In this document: in pieces, positions 1-8,230 of the stretch
Numbering within the stretch: position 1 is the first letter of the stretch
How the letters are laid out: every line of letters begins with the position of its first letter
Assembly: GCA_050013075.1 (NCBI GenBank)
Contig: JBEKFZ010000043.1
Coordinates: forward strand, 1-32,785
Direction: 5' to 3'
Length of the DNA: 32,785 nucleotides
DNA from: JBEKIK01 sp050013075
Lineage (GTDB): Bacteria; Planctomycetota; Planctomycetia; Pirellulales; Thermoguttaceae
Notes under the pieces: model-generated
Told to the model about the DNA's origin: nothing
The model's input: the letters and a program-made list of their open reading frames with translations, nothing else
Database searches by the model: none
Translations under genes and position numbers: made by a program

Positions 1-146
1 ACGGATGCAACGCCCCACAGGCAGGAAGAACTGGTCTCAAGCCTGATTTCCAGCATCAGGCGGGCTTCGTCCTGCGTGAGTTGATGATTCCATTCGGCAA
101 GCAGATCCAGATCCTGCTCGGTTGCGAATCGATATCCCATTTTCAT
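1..146 (-). CDS. GNAT family N-acetyltransferase, N-terminal part only
   Basis: This minus-strand frame is open from 146 to the window edge and gives about 48 residues. It starts MKMGYRFATEQDL and continues through an AEWNHQL segment, which resembles the first strand and helix of GNAT acetyltransferases that act on small molecules or antibiotics. The ATG at 146 has GGAAG five bases upstream. ATGs at 167 and 140 share the frame, and 146 is preferred because of that ribosome binding site. The acetyl-CoA binding motif lies outside the window, so the family call rests on the N-terminus alone. It lies downstream of the arabinose operon terminator and is probably a separate unit. Confidence 0.55.
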   Translation of the reverse strand, partial: MKMGYRFATEQDLDLLAEWNHQLTQDEARLMLEIRLETSSSCLWGVAS

Positions 147-181
147 GTGCACTTCCGATAAGTCCATAACAGATCTACAGT

Positions 182-217
182 AAAAAAAAGCCCCGGATAC
201 ACATATCCGAGGCTTTT
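182..217 (-). terminator. Intrinsic terminator of the arabinose operon
   Basis: A 14-bp stem (204-217 with 186-199, one C/A mismatch) closes on a four-base loop. Read on the minus strand it is followed by a run of eight T. It sits 20 bases past the stop codon of the symporter gene. The T-run is on the minus-strand side, so it ends transcripts from the operon. Confidence 0.85.
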
Positions 218-237
218 GTTGTTCTTTCGCGGACCAT

Positions 238-2235
238 TTAGCCGCCAAACCATCTTTGCACCAAAGAAGGAATGCCGGTGAAGTAGAGATATGCGCCGAT
301 GATGGCTGCCAGCACGATGCCCGAGGTTATCAGGTCGATGACATGCCAGCTTTCTCGCGTTGCGAGATTGTCTTCCGCCGTAGCGGTGCCGTAGGTTAGT
401 CCCTTGATGTGATCATATGTGGGAGCTTTTGTCATATAACTCACCACGATCATTACGATGATCGAGACAATCGTGATCAGCACGCTGAAGTATTGGAAGA
501 AGATGTGATTGACGATCCAAAGGAAGGAACCTTCCGCATACATGTTGCTGACCCAGGCAGGAAACTTATCCAATCCCAAGGTGACGGGCGTATCGACCAG
601 CATGCGGAAAAGCCCAAGGGCAAACCCGACGATCATCGCCCACAGGCAACCTTTGGCGTTGAGACGTTTGAAAAACACGCCGAAGAAGAAGACGACGAAT
701 ATCGGCGGAGCTAAATATCCCTGGATGGATTGCAGATATTCATACAAGCTTTGAGCGTTCTTTACAACTGGGATCCAGGCAAGGGCGATCAGAACCATGA
801 CAGCCGTGGCAATGCGGCCCATGCGAACAATTTCGCTCTGGGATGCCCTGGGGCGAATTTTTTCATAAAAATCGACCGTAAAGAGCGTGGAGCAGGCGTT
901 GAACACTCCGGCCAGCGAACCCATCAAGGCCGAGAGCAGACCGGCCACTACTATGCCGCGCAGGCCGGCGGGCAATAGTTCCCTGACCATCATGGGAAAG
1001 GCGCCTTGCACCGCCGTGGGAATGGCCTTATGCGTTACGGGATTAATCAAGGGCTCGAGTTGTCCCGTGTGCGGATTGATTACGTTCTGCAAACCAGCGA
1101 CCTTTCCGCTTGAGGCCAAGGCAAAGCAGATCATCCCGGGAATGATGAACAGGTACACCGGGGTCAGTTTCAGGAAACCCGCGCAGATGCTGCCGCGGCG
1201 GGCGATGGTCTGGTTCGGGGCGCCTAAGGCGCGCTGAATTATGTACTGATCGGTGCACCAGTACCAAAGCCCGATCACCGGGGCGCAAATCGCCATGCCC
1301 AGCCAGGGGAAATAACTGTTGAAATACCATGCCTGCTTCACTATCGCTCCGGCGGCGTCTTTCTGTATGATTGGAGCCCATGTTCCTTCTTGGCCTGGCG
1401 GAATAAGCGGCTTCCAAAGGTTGAACATATCCGATCCGCAGATCCTGCGCAATTCCGACCAACCATTCCCTACGTAATAGAAAAATGAGTGCCCGCCATC
1501 GCCCCAGCCACCGAGCGTAATCAATCCATAGACTGTCAATGTGACTGAACCAATAATCAAGACGATCGCCTGTACCGAGTCGTTGTAGGCCACGGCTCGC
1601 ATGCCGCCGAGCATCGTGTACAAACCCGTGAGCAAAATCACCAATACGGAACCGATCCAAAAACTGTCGAGTAAATACGTTCCTGGTGCAGCATTGAAAT
1701 ATCTTGAAAAATCAATTCTCATTTCCGGCAGCAGTACACTGAACACGATGCCCCCGGCAAAGATACCCACCGCAATTTTGGAGACTATGAAGGTGATGAT
1801 CGAGACCAGCGATAGTACGTATCGCGAACTTGCAGAGAACCGTTTTTCCAAAAATTCCGGCATGGTGAAGACCATCGACCGCGCGTAAAACGGCACGAAC
1901 ACCCAGGCCAAGACCAAGAGGCACCAGGCGTGGAACTCGTAATGCGCCATGGCCACGCCGTCTTTCGCCCCGGAACCTGCTAAGCCCACGATGTGCTCGG
2001 AACCGATATTCGAGCAGAAAATCGATGCCCCGATTACCCACCAACCCAGATTCCTTCCGGCAAGGAAGTAATCGGCCGCCGTCTTCTTCGCGCGGCTGAC
2101 GACCCACCAGGCGACACCCAAGAGGATGCAGAAATAAATCGCGAGCGTTACCCAATCCCAAAATTCCAAGGCGTGCTTGGACACTTCTGCGGCCGGCGCG
2201 TCGGCCATAGCAAAAAGAGGCATGAGACTGTTCAT
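238..2235 (-). CDS. Sodium:solute symporter (SSS family), probable Na+/sugar uptake
   Basis: A 665-residue integral membrane protein of the sodium:solute symporter family, closest in style to the SGLT-like sugar branch. After a short N-terminus, the first membrane segment (about residues 27-46) is followed by the family pattern of an ADYFLAGRNLGWW loop and a SNIGSEHIVGLAG segment. At least a dozen more hydrophobic segments follow. It is the last gene of the operon, 246 bases after the second isomerase and just before an intrinsic terminator. Its position implies uptake of L-arabinose or a related sugar; this is context, not proof. The start at 2235 has GGGAAG four bases upstream. A second in-frame ATG at 2223 cannot be excluded. 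Confidence 0.9.
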   Translation of the reverse strand: MNSLMPLFAMADAPAAEVSKHALEFWDWVTLAIYFCILLGVAWWVVSRAKKTAADYFLAGRNLGWWVIGASIFCSNIGSEHIVGLAGSGAKDGVAMAHYEFHAWCLLVLAWVFVPFYARSMVFTMPEFLEKRFSASSRYVLSLVSIITFIVSKIAVGIFAGGIVFSVLLPEMRIDFSRYFNAAPGTYLLDSFWIGSVLVILLTGLYTMLGGMRAVAYNDSVQAIVLIIGSVTLTVYGLITLGGWGDGGHSFFYYVGNGWSELRRICGSDMFNLWKPLIPPGQEGTWAPIIQKDAAGAIVKQAWYFNSYFPWLGMAICAPVIGLWYWCTDQYIIQRALGAPNQTIARRGSICAGFLKLTPVYLFIIPGMICFALASSGKVAGLQNVINPHTGQLEPLINPVTHKAIPTAVQGAFPMMVRELLPAGLRGIVVAGLLSALMGSLAGVFNACSTLFTVDFYEKIRPRASQSEIVRMGRIATAVMVLIALAWIPVVKNAQSLYEYLQSIQGYLAPPIFVVFFFGVFFKRLNAKGCLWAMIVGFALGLFRMLVDTPVTLGLDKFPAWVSNMYAEGSFLWIVNHIFFQYFSVLITIVSIIVMIVVSYMTKAPTYDHIKGLTYGTATAEDNLATRESWHVIDLITSGIVLAAIIGAYLYFTGIPSLVQRWFGG

Positions 2236-2369
2236 AAGACTTCCCTGTAAATTGTGTCAATGAAAAGCTCCGGCCCGTGTCTCCGGAGAATGTATTATCC
2301 AGCAGCACGGACTGCATGGGTTTTTATTTTAAATTTATTCGCCCCTCGTGTAAACAATGCAATTGCTTG

Positions 2370-2437
2370 TTTAGCCCGGGCACTTGTGCCCGGAGATTCG
2401 GGGGGGGGTTTCACCGGTCGCAAGCGACCGGGCTAAA
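2370..2437. repeat. Composite REP/BIME-like element with two hairpins
   Basis: The element is bounded by perfect 10-bp inverted ends, TTTAGCCCGG at 2370-2379 and CCGGGCTAAA at 2428-2437. Inside are two hairpins: CCGGGCAC-TT-GTGCCCGG (2376-2393) and CCGGTCGC-AA-GCGACCGG (2414-2431). A run of nine G (2400-2408) lies between them. A further 7-bp inverted repeat (TAAACAA/TTGTTTA, 2351-2373) overlaps the left end. It fills most of the 246-base gap between the second isomerase gene and the symporter, so it would be transcribed within the operon mRNA and might affect symporter expression or mRNA stability. Confidence 0.75.
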
Positions 2438-2481
2438 CGGATTTTTTATTTATTTTACGAGTACGGAATCGCAATTAACAA

Positions 2482-3936
2482 TTAAAACGGCAGCCGCGGC
2501 GTGTACAAGCCCGGCGTGTCTTGGGTAGCGTGATAAACTTCCATGCCCAGGTAGTTGCCAAAGGCCTCCCACAGCACGTTGCCCACGTGCTCCTGAGTTA
2601 TGGCCACGTGATGGGGGAAATACTTTACCAGGATGTCGCGATACAAGTGCTGCAGGTTTGGAATGCGGCACCAGCCGTAACCGCCGAAGGTCACCGCCGG
2701 ATTGTCTTCGATTCGTCCGTGGGCGATGGCGACTTTCCATTGGCCTTCCGGGCTTTGTGTTGCGCGGAACAGGGTCAAGGGCGAGGGCTTGGCGATAAAC
2801 TCCACCGTGCCTTCCGAGTCTTCGTACCTTGCCCCGCCGCTGGAGGCGATAATCTCCTGCACGCCCAATTTTATGGGCGTCTTGGCAAACGACTTGGGGA
2901 ACACTCCGCAATGCCAGATATTGGCCAGTTCGTCGTCGTTGTTGTGCAGGTTGTTCCAATCGGCCAGCCCGGCCGGCGTACCGGAGGCCAACATGCAAGC
3001 GTGCATCGATAGCGTGCCGAGGATGTCGGATTCGCAAGCGCAGGGCACGCCTTCGTCGCCCAACCGGCTCATGGTGGTGCAACTGCACACGCCGTAATTG
3101 GCCTGGATCGAAGTCCAGCATTGAATGGCCAGGGCATCGACATCATTCTCCTCGCGCCATTTGCGCAGGAACAGTTCCAGTTTTGCGCTGCGGACCAGGC
3201 TGGGTGGCTTGACTGCCGAGGTATCGGCATAAAGATTGATCTGTTTGACGATTTCATGGACCTTTGGGTCGTCGTCGCGGTATTTGTTCGCCCCGGCAAT
3301 GGCCTCGCTGAGATCGAGCACCACGGTCGTCGGGCCGAGGAGTTGCAATTGTTTTTCGTTAAAGCGGCAGGTCCAAAAGCCCTCCGGGCGCGCGCCTACC
3401 TGGCCGTAGCGGGCGTTTTTCACGCCCTGCACCACGCGGCAAACGCGGACGAACCAGTCGATGTCCTTGGAAAACGAGGCGTCCGAAGGAAAACATATCG
3501 GTCGCTGGGCAACGCTGTATTTGGCCCCGATTTGCCGCAAGGCCTCGCCGATGGACAAGAGGCCGCAAAAGGCGTCGCGGCGCCGGGTTTTCATGGTCAA
3601 AACTTCTTCCTCCTGGCAGCCGAAGATCAAAACCGGCACGCCCAGGCCCGCCTTGCGCACTGTCCAGGCCGCGGCCTGTTCGTCGCCGAAATTTACCGCG
3701 CCGATCACGATGCCTTGCACGTTGTTGCGGCGGAACAGGTCGGCGCAGATCTCGGCTTCCTTGCGGTTTTCCACGCAGCCCACCTTGGTCTGCTCGGCGC
3801 TGGGCGCCACCACCTTAATGCCCAGCTTTTGCATGGCATCGATGGTTTGCTGGCGCATGGAAGCTGCCAATTCCGCGCTAAAAAAACCGCGATTGGCGGG
3901 TATGAATCCAAGCGTGATGTTTTTCGCTAAACTCAT
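2482..3936 (-). CDS. L-fucose/L-arabinose isomerase family protein
   Basis: A 484-residue protein of the L-fucose isomerase-like superfamily (COG2407 type). The N-terminal half looks like a Rossmann-type domain, with IVIGAVNFGDEQAA near residue 75. The C-terminal half has a Cys-rich stretch (CWTSIQANYG, then VPCACESD) where the metal-binding acidic residues of this family normally lie, and an IWHCGVFP motif. It is unrelated in sequence to the AraA encoded 15 bases upstream, so the operon encodes two different aldose isomerases. Possible substrates are D-arabinose, L-fucose or another aldose delivered by the same transporter. The true substrate is unknown. The start has AGGGA about eight bases upstream. 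Confidence 0.8.
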   Translation of the reverse strand: MSLAKNITLGFIPANRGFFSAELAASMRQQTIDAMQKLGIKVVAPSAEQTKVGCVENRKEAEICADLFRRNNVQGIVIGAVNFGDEQAAAWTVRKAGLGVPVLIFGCQEEEVLTMKTRRRDAFCGLLSIGEALRQIGAKYSVAQRPICFPSDASFSKDIDWFVRVCRVVQGVKNARYGQVGARPEGFWTCRFNEKQLQLLGPTTVVLDLSEAIAGANKYRDDDPKVHEIVKQINLYADTSAVKPPSLVRSAKLELFLRKWREENDVDALAIQCWTSIQANYGVCSCTTMSRLGDEGVPCACESDILGTLSMHACMLASGTPAGLADWNNLHNNDDELANIWHCGVFPKSFAKTPIKLGVQEIIASSGGARYEDSEGTVEFIAKPSPLTLFRATQSPEGQWKVAIAHGRIEDNPAVTFGGYGWCRIPNLQHLYRDILVKYFPHHVAITQEHVGNVLWEAFGNYLGMEVYHATQDTPGLYTPRLPF

Positions 3937-3951
3937 GTCACGATCCCTTAT

Positions 3952-5457
3952 TTATAACCCTCTGGCAAGATGGTAATACATGTCGTTCCAGCGCAACTCT
4001 TTTTTGAATTCCGCCAGGTTCGTTTCTTTGCCGATGACCAGGAATTCCATGCCGGCCATCGATGCGAAGTCTTCCAGGTGCTCGCGAGTGACTGACTGGC
4101 TGAAACCGGTGTGATGCGCTCCGCCGGCCATTATCCAAGCGGCCGCCGCTATCTTTAGATTGGGCCTGGGGATCCACACGACCCTGGCCACGGGCAATTT
4201 GGACATCGGCTTATCCGGCTGAACCGCGTCGACTTCGTTGACAAGCATCCGGAATCGGCTGCCCATATCCAGGACCGAGGCATTCAGGGCCGGGCCGCTG
4301 CGGACGTTGAACACCAGCCGGACCGGATCGGCCTTGCCGCCGATGCCAAGCGGATGGATTTCCAAGGACGGTTTTTGCTCCGCGATCGATTCGCACACTT
4401 CGAGCATGTGCGCGCCCAAGACCTTCATGCCGTCGTCGCCGAAATGATAGGTATAGTCCTCCATGAAGGTCGTTCCGCCGTCCAGGCCCGCGCCCATGAC
4501 TTTCATCGCCCGCACCAAAGCGGCCGTTTTCCAATCGCCCTCGGCCCCGAATCCGTAGCCGTCGGCCATCAGTCTTTGCACAGCCAGGCCGGGCAACTGC
4601 ACCAGGCCGTGCAGGTCTTCAAAAGTCGTGGTAAAGGCCTTGAAACCGCCGTCTTGCAGGAATGCCCTCATGCCCAATTCAATTCGTGCGGCCTCGCGCA
4701 GGGACTGGCGCTGGGCGCCGCCCTTGCGAAGCCCTTCGGCGACCGCGTATTGTGCGTCATATTCCGCCACGAGCTTGTCAATGTCGGCGTCAATCACGGC
4801 ACTGACGTATTTGACCAGGTCGCCTATGCCGTATCCGTTTACCGAATATCCCAATCGCATCTGGGCTTCGACTTTATCGCCTTCGGTGACGGCGACTTCG
4901 CGCATATTGTCGCCGAATCGGGCGACCTTGCCGCCCTGTGCGTCGTGCCAGGCGCAAGCCGCCCGCATCCAAGAGCCAAGCTGGCCCAGAACTTCCCCGT
5001 CCCGCCAGAAACCGACCACGATTTTCCGGTCGAGCCGCATTCGGCTGCCTATGAAACCGAATTCGCGGTCGCCGTGAGCGGCCTGGTTTAGATTCATGAA
5101 ATCCATGTCGATTTCCGACCAGGGCAACTCTTTGTTGTACTGCGTGTGCAGGTGGACGAATGGTTTGCGCAAGGCCTTTAGTCCGGCGATCCACATTTTG
5201 GCGGGCGAAAAGGTGTGCATCCAGGTAATCAATCCGACGCAGTTTTTCGCGCCGTTCGCCTCCGTGCACAATTCGGTGATCGCCCCGGGCGTGGTCACAA
5301 CCGGCTTGAATGCGACTTTCACCGGGATTTTGCCCGATTGCGAGAGCGACTGCGCTATCTCCGCCGAGTGTTCGGCCACTTTCTTCAGCGCCGCCTCGCC
5401 GTATAAATGCTGGCTGCCGGTAACGAACCACACTTCGAATTCTTTGAGGTTTATCAT
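3952..5457 (-). CDS. araA: L-arabinose isomerase
   Basis: A 501-residue protein that converts L-arabinose to L-ribulose in the cytoplasm, the first step of the araBAD route. It opens with the family signature VWFVTGSQHLYG. The catalytic and Mn2+-binding residues are present and nearly match E. coli AraA numbering: E306 (FGAEGDWK), E333 (FMEDYTYHF), H350 (GAHMLEVC) and H449 (GGAHHTGFS). Length is normal for the family. It follows araD by 13 bases and precedes the second isomerase by 15 bases, all on one strand, so one mRNA is expected. The start gives an N-terminus (MINLKEFEVWF) that aligns with other AraA proteins. Confidence 0.97.
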   Translation of the reverse strand: MINLKEFEVWFVTGSQHLYGEAALKKVAEHSAEIAQSLSQSGKIPVKVAFKPVVTTPGAITELCTEANGAKNCVGLITWMHTFSPAKMWIAGLKALRKPFVHLHTQYNKELPWSEIDMDFMNLNQAAHGDREFGFIGSRMRLDRKIVVGFWRDGEVLGQLGSWMRAACAWHDAQGGKVARFGDNMREVAVTEGDKVEAQMRLGYSVNGYGIGDLVKYVSAVIDADIDKLVAEYDAQYAVAEGLRKGGAQRQSLREAARIELGMRAFLQDGGFKAFTTTFEDLHGLVQLPGLAVQRLMADGYGFGAEGDWKTAALVRAMKVMGAGLDGGTTFMEDYTYHFGDDGMKVLGAHMLEVCESIAEQKPSLEIHPLGIGGKADPVRLVFNVRSGPALNASVLDMGSRFRMLVNEVDAVQPDKPMSKLPVARVVWIPRPNLKIAAAAWIMAGGAHHTGFSQSVTREHLEDFASMAGMEFLVIGKETNLAEFKKELRWNDMYYHLARGL

Positions 5458-5470
5458 AATCTTCTATTCC

Positions 5471-6121
5471 CTATTTCTGCCCGTAGCGTTCATGATAGCG
5501 TTTATACCATTTTTCGGCTTCATGGGGAGAGATCTCCCGGGGTTCGCCGATTTGCATTGCCAGATGTACGGTTTTAGCCACGTCCTCGACCATCACGGCC
5601 GCCTTCAGTGCCGCCTCGGGAGTTGCGCCCCAAGCAAACACGCCGTGGTTGCCCAGCAGTATGGCCGGGGCGCGTCCGCGATATTTTATTATTGCCTCGC
5701 CGATGTGGTCGCCCTCGTTGTCGATATAAGGCGCACAGGGGATTTCCTGGCCGAATTCATCGGCTATGGCCGTCAGGCACAGGGGAATTGATTTACCCAC
5801 CGCCGCGAATGCGGTGGCATAATTGCTGTGCGTATGGATAACTGCGCCTATCTCGGGCATGTTCCGGTAAAGATAAAGGTGATGCGGCAGATCGACGCTG
5901 GGGCGAAGTTTTGAACCGACTACCTTGCCGGTATCCAGTTCGACCTCCACAAGGCTCTGCAGCGTAAGCTTATCGTAATCCATGCCCGACGGCTTGACAA
6001 CCAGCCGGCCGCTTTGCCGGTCCAATCCGCTGGCATTGCCCGAGTGCATGGTTACCAAACCCGTGGCCGGCAGCAAGCGGTTGATCTGCCAGACTTTTTC
6101 GCGAAGTTCGTCAAGGTTCAT
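5471..6121 (-). CDS. araD: L-ribulose-5-phosphate 4-epimerase
   Basis: A 216-residue class II aldolase/epimerase that converts L-ribulose 5-phosphate to D-xylulose 5-phosphate, feeding the pentose phosphate pathway. Phosphate-binding SGNASG (residues 27-32) and KPSG (43-46) are visible. Zinc ligands are H96 and H98 (HTH) and H159 (GNHG). D77 matches the family's catalytic Asp. Y213 in the terminal RYGQ matches the general acid Tyr near the C-terminus of E. coli AraD. That tyrosine separates the epimerase from fuculose aldolases, so the call is firm. It starts six bases after the araB stop and has no strong ribosome binding site of its own, which suggests translational coupling. Confidence 0.95.
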   Translation of the reverse strand: MNLDELREKVWQINRLLPATGLVTMHSGNASGLDRQSGRLVVKPSGMDYDKLTLQSLVEVELDTGKVVGSKLRPSVDLPHHLYLYRNMPEIGAVIHTHSNYATAFAAVGKSIPLCLTAIADEFGQEIPCAPYIDNEGDHIGEAIIKYRGRAPAILLGNHGVFAWGATPEAALKAAVMVEDVAKTVHLAMQIGEPREISPHEAEKWYKRYHERYGQK

Positions 6122-6127
6122 TATAAT

Positions 6128-7828
6128 TTAATCTGATTTCCTTACGCAGTGGCGGATGCCGATCAGGTCTTTCATCACCCGATTTAATTTGCCTTGATAA
6201 TCTTTACTGCCGAAGGCGTCGTGCAATGTAAGGTAGAGTTGATACAGTTCGGCGTATGTTTTAGCGGCTGCTTTGTTGGGCCGGAATACCAGTTTTTTGA
6301 CCCCGGTCATTTTCCGCTGTGCCTGCTCGGTGGTTTTATAGGCCCCGCCCACAACCGCGCCGAATATGGCCGCCCCCAAGGCGCAGGTTTGGGGCGAGCG
6401 GCTGATTTTCATGGGCCGGTTGCAGACGTCGGCATAGATTTGCATTACGAATGGATTTTTTTCGGCGATTCCGCCGCAATTAACCACTTCGCTCACGGCC
6501 ACGCCATATTCCTCGAAACGGTTGATGATCCTCAATGCCCCGAAGGCCGTGGCCTCGACCAGCGCCCGGTAGATCTCCGGCGCGGTGGTGTGCAAGGTTT
6601 GGCCCACCAACAGGCCCACCAACAATGGATCGACCAGAATGGTGCGGTTGCCGTTGTTCCAATCCAGGGCCAAAAGGCCGGATTCGCCCGGCCGCAGTTT
6701 TTCGGCCTCCCGGCTGAGATTCGCGTGTGGATCGCCTTTGGCTGTATATTTCGCCGGAGCGAGGTATTTTACGAACCAATTGAAGATGTCGCCCACCGCC
6801 GATTGGCCCGCCTCCAGGCCGAACATGCCGGGAATAATCGAACCGGGCACTATGCCGCACAGCCCCGGGATGTCGGGCAAGGCGCCGTCTTGCGGTGCGA
6901 CCATCATGTCGCAGGTGCTGGTGCCGATAATCTTTACCAGGGTTCCCGGCTTTATGCCCGCCCCCACCGCGCCCATGTGGGCGTCGAAGGCCCCAACGGC
7001 CACGGCCACGCCTTCGGGCAGACCGGTCTTTTTGGCCGCGTCCGCGGTCAACTTGCCCGCCAATTGATCGGCTGTAAGGGCCTGATGGGCGTAATGGTCC
7101 CGCAGATCGGCCAGGGCCGGATCGAGTTGAGCGAGGAAGCTTTTACTGGGCAGTCCGCCCCATTGGTCGTTGTACATGGCCTTGTGCCCGGCCGCGCAGA
7201 TGCCGCGGGGCAAGGTAAGCGGATCGAGATTGCCGGTGATAAACGCCGGAACGAAATCGGCCAATTCCACCCAAGAGTATGCCGCGGCAAATACTTTCGG
7301 CGCGGTCCGTTTGCAGTGCAGAATCTTCGACCAATACCATTCGCTGCTGTAAGTGCCGCCGCATTTGGCCAGATAGCCCTCGCCGGATCGAGCGGCCTTG
7401 TCGGTGATTTCGGCGGCCTCGGCATGTCCGGTGTGATCTTTCCACAGCCAGGCATGGGCGGCCAGGTCTTTGCGGAACTCCGGCTTTAAGGCCAGCGGGC
7501 TTCCTTGGCGATCGACCGGAATAGGCGTGGAGCCCGTGGTGTCCACGCCGATGCCGATTACATCTTCCGGCGAAAAGCCTCGCAGCTTTTTAGCCGCCGC
7601 CATTACCCGGCGAACCGAATGATAAAATCCCTCTATATAATCCGCCGGGTTCTGCCGGGCAAGATTGGGATCCTTCGAGTCCAGCAGGATGCCGGCCTCG
7701 CCGCTGGGATAGTTATACACGCAGGAAGCGACTTCGCCGCCGTCGGCCGTATCGACCAATAATGCGCGTACGCTGTTGGTTCCGTAATCCACCCCGATTG
7801 CATACCTTCGTTCACCGCGTTTAGCCAT
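6128..7828 (-). CDS. araB: L-ribulokinase
   Basis: A 566-residue FGGY-family sugar kinase that phosphorylates L-ribulose with ATP. It opens YAIGVDYGTNSVRALL, the ATP/phosphate motif of the first half, and has GAFDAHMGAVGAG with catalytic base D282. CGGIAEKNPFVMQIYADV and CALGAAIFGA in the second half are typical AraB signatures. The frame is open back to an ATG at 7909, but residues before MAKRGERRY are not family-like, so the ATG at 7828 is chosen; this gives the usual AraB length. It is the first gene of the operon, and the upstream gap of about 650 bases to the divergent regulator must carry the operon promoter. Confidence 0.94.
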   Translation of the reverse strand: MAKRGERRYAIGVDYGTNSVRALLVDTADGGEVASCVYNYPSGEAGILLDSKDPNLARQNPADYIEGFYHSVRRVMAAAKKLRGFSPEDVIGIGVDTTGSTPIPVDRQGSPLALKPEFRKDLAAHAWLWKDHTGHAEAAEITDKAARSGEGYLAKCGGTYSSEWYWSKILHCKRTAPKVFAAAYSWVELADFVPAFITGNLDPLTLPRGICAAGHKAMYNDQWGGLPSKSFLAQLDPALADLRDHYAHQALTADQLAGKLTADAAKKTGLPEGVAVAVGAFDAHMGAVGAGIKPGTLVKIIGTSTCDMMVAPQDGALPDIPGLCGIVPGSIIPGMFGLEAGQSAVGDIFNWFVKYLAPAKYTAKGDPHANLSREAEKLRPGESGLLALDWNNGNRTILVDPLLVGLLVGQTLHTTAPEIYRALVEATAFGALRIINRFEEYGVAVSEVVNCGGIAEKNPFVMQIYADVCNRPMKISRSPQTCALGAAIFGAVVGGAYKTTEQAQRKMTGVKKLVFRPNKAAAKTYAELYQLYLTLHDAFGSKDYQGKLNRVMKDLIGIRHCVRKSD

Positions 7829-7881
7829 GGAATGAACCTGTCTCCATAGTATGTGATCTTGAATATTGTTAAATAATGAAA

Positions 7882-7978
7882 TGGATAAGCCGGCCCGGCC
7901 GCTTTGCACGGATCAGTAATAGGTAAAGTCTGCTCGACAATACCCTCATATTAAAACAATAGTGGATAAGAGTTTCAA
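7882..7978 (-). promoter_or_regulatory. Candidate araB operon promoter and operator repeats
   Basis: On the minus strand a TTGAAA box (7973-7978) and a TTAATA box (7949-7954) are separated by 18 bases, which would give a leader of about 115 bases before araB. The octamer CTTATCCA (minus strand) occurs twice, at 7963-7970 inside the promoter spacer and at 7882-7889, about 81 bases apart. Such direct repeats are what an AraC-type regulator could bind. This is a candidate read by eye, and other promoter placements are possible. Confidence 0.35.
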
Positions 7979-8006
7979 CAGTCCCCTTGCCGGAAAAGCA
8001 AAAATT

Positions 8007-8037
8007 CATGGAAGAAAATAGGGCTTAACCTTCCATG
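8007..8037. promoter_or_regulatory. Inverted repeat CATGGAAG...CTTCCATG, possible operator
   Basis: Perfect 8-bp arms (8007-8014 and 8030-8037) are separated by 15 bases. The repeat lies between the candidate araB promoter and the small-RNA promoter at 8085. The spacing would suit a dimeric DNA-binding protein. No transcription terminator tail is present on either strand. Confidence 0.35.
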
Positions 8038-8084
8038 CGTATTTTGTGAATAAAAGCGACGGTTGCACCATCGCTTATGGGCAA

Positions 8085-8112
8085 TTGACTTTAGCGCCGG
8101 CGGCACTATCAT
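8085..8112 (+). promoter_or_regulatory. Strong sigma70-type promoter ahead of a putative small RNA
   Basis: TTGACT (8085-8090), a 16-base spacer and TATCAT (8107-8112) are near-consensus -35 and -10 boxes. The predicted start is near 8119. No open reading frame with a ribosome binding site follows for more than 300 bases, but a terminator occurs about 110 bases downstream. Confidence 0.5.
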
Positions 8113-8118
8113 CCCATC

Positions 8119-8228
8119 CTTAACCGCCTTTAAAATAAACGCGGTATCAGAACAGCCCTAATTTGTTATTCCAGCCGTTATATTAGGCTGAGATACCACC
8201 CAAAAGCCGGGAAGATCGCGGCTTTTTT
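8119..8228 (+). ncRNA. Putative structured small RNA or leader, about 110 nt
   Basis: The segment runs from the predicted start of the promoter at 8085-8112 to an intrinsic terminator. GGTATC (8143-8148) pairs with GATACC (8192-8197). Inside this, CAGCC (8153-8157) pairs with GGCTG (8186-8190) and TAAT (8159-8162) pairs with ATTA (8182-8185), with one bulged C. The 19-base loop holds a second CAGCC (8172-8176) that could compete for the same GGCTG, so two alternative folds exist. The terminator stem is AAAAGCCG/CGGCTTTT (8202-8209, 8219-8226) with T to 8228. It matches no family I recognise. It could be a free small RNA or an attenuated leader for the regulator gene at 8484. Confidence 0.4.
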
Positions 8229-8230
8229 AT

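Noticed and set aside
3121..3930. A 269-codon open frame opposite the second isomerase gene
   Set aside because: Antisense shadow of a GC-rich coding sequence; it has no motif or ribosome binding site.
6194..7489. A 431-codon open frame on the plus strand opposite araB
   Set aside because: It mirrors the codon pattern of a certain gene on the other strand, has no recognisable domain and lacks a plausible start signal.
8181..8215. TPP riboswitch-like string CTGAGATACCACCC
   Set aside because: The following GAACCTGA and later TPP core are absent, and the bases are used in a better local hairpin.
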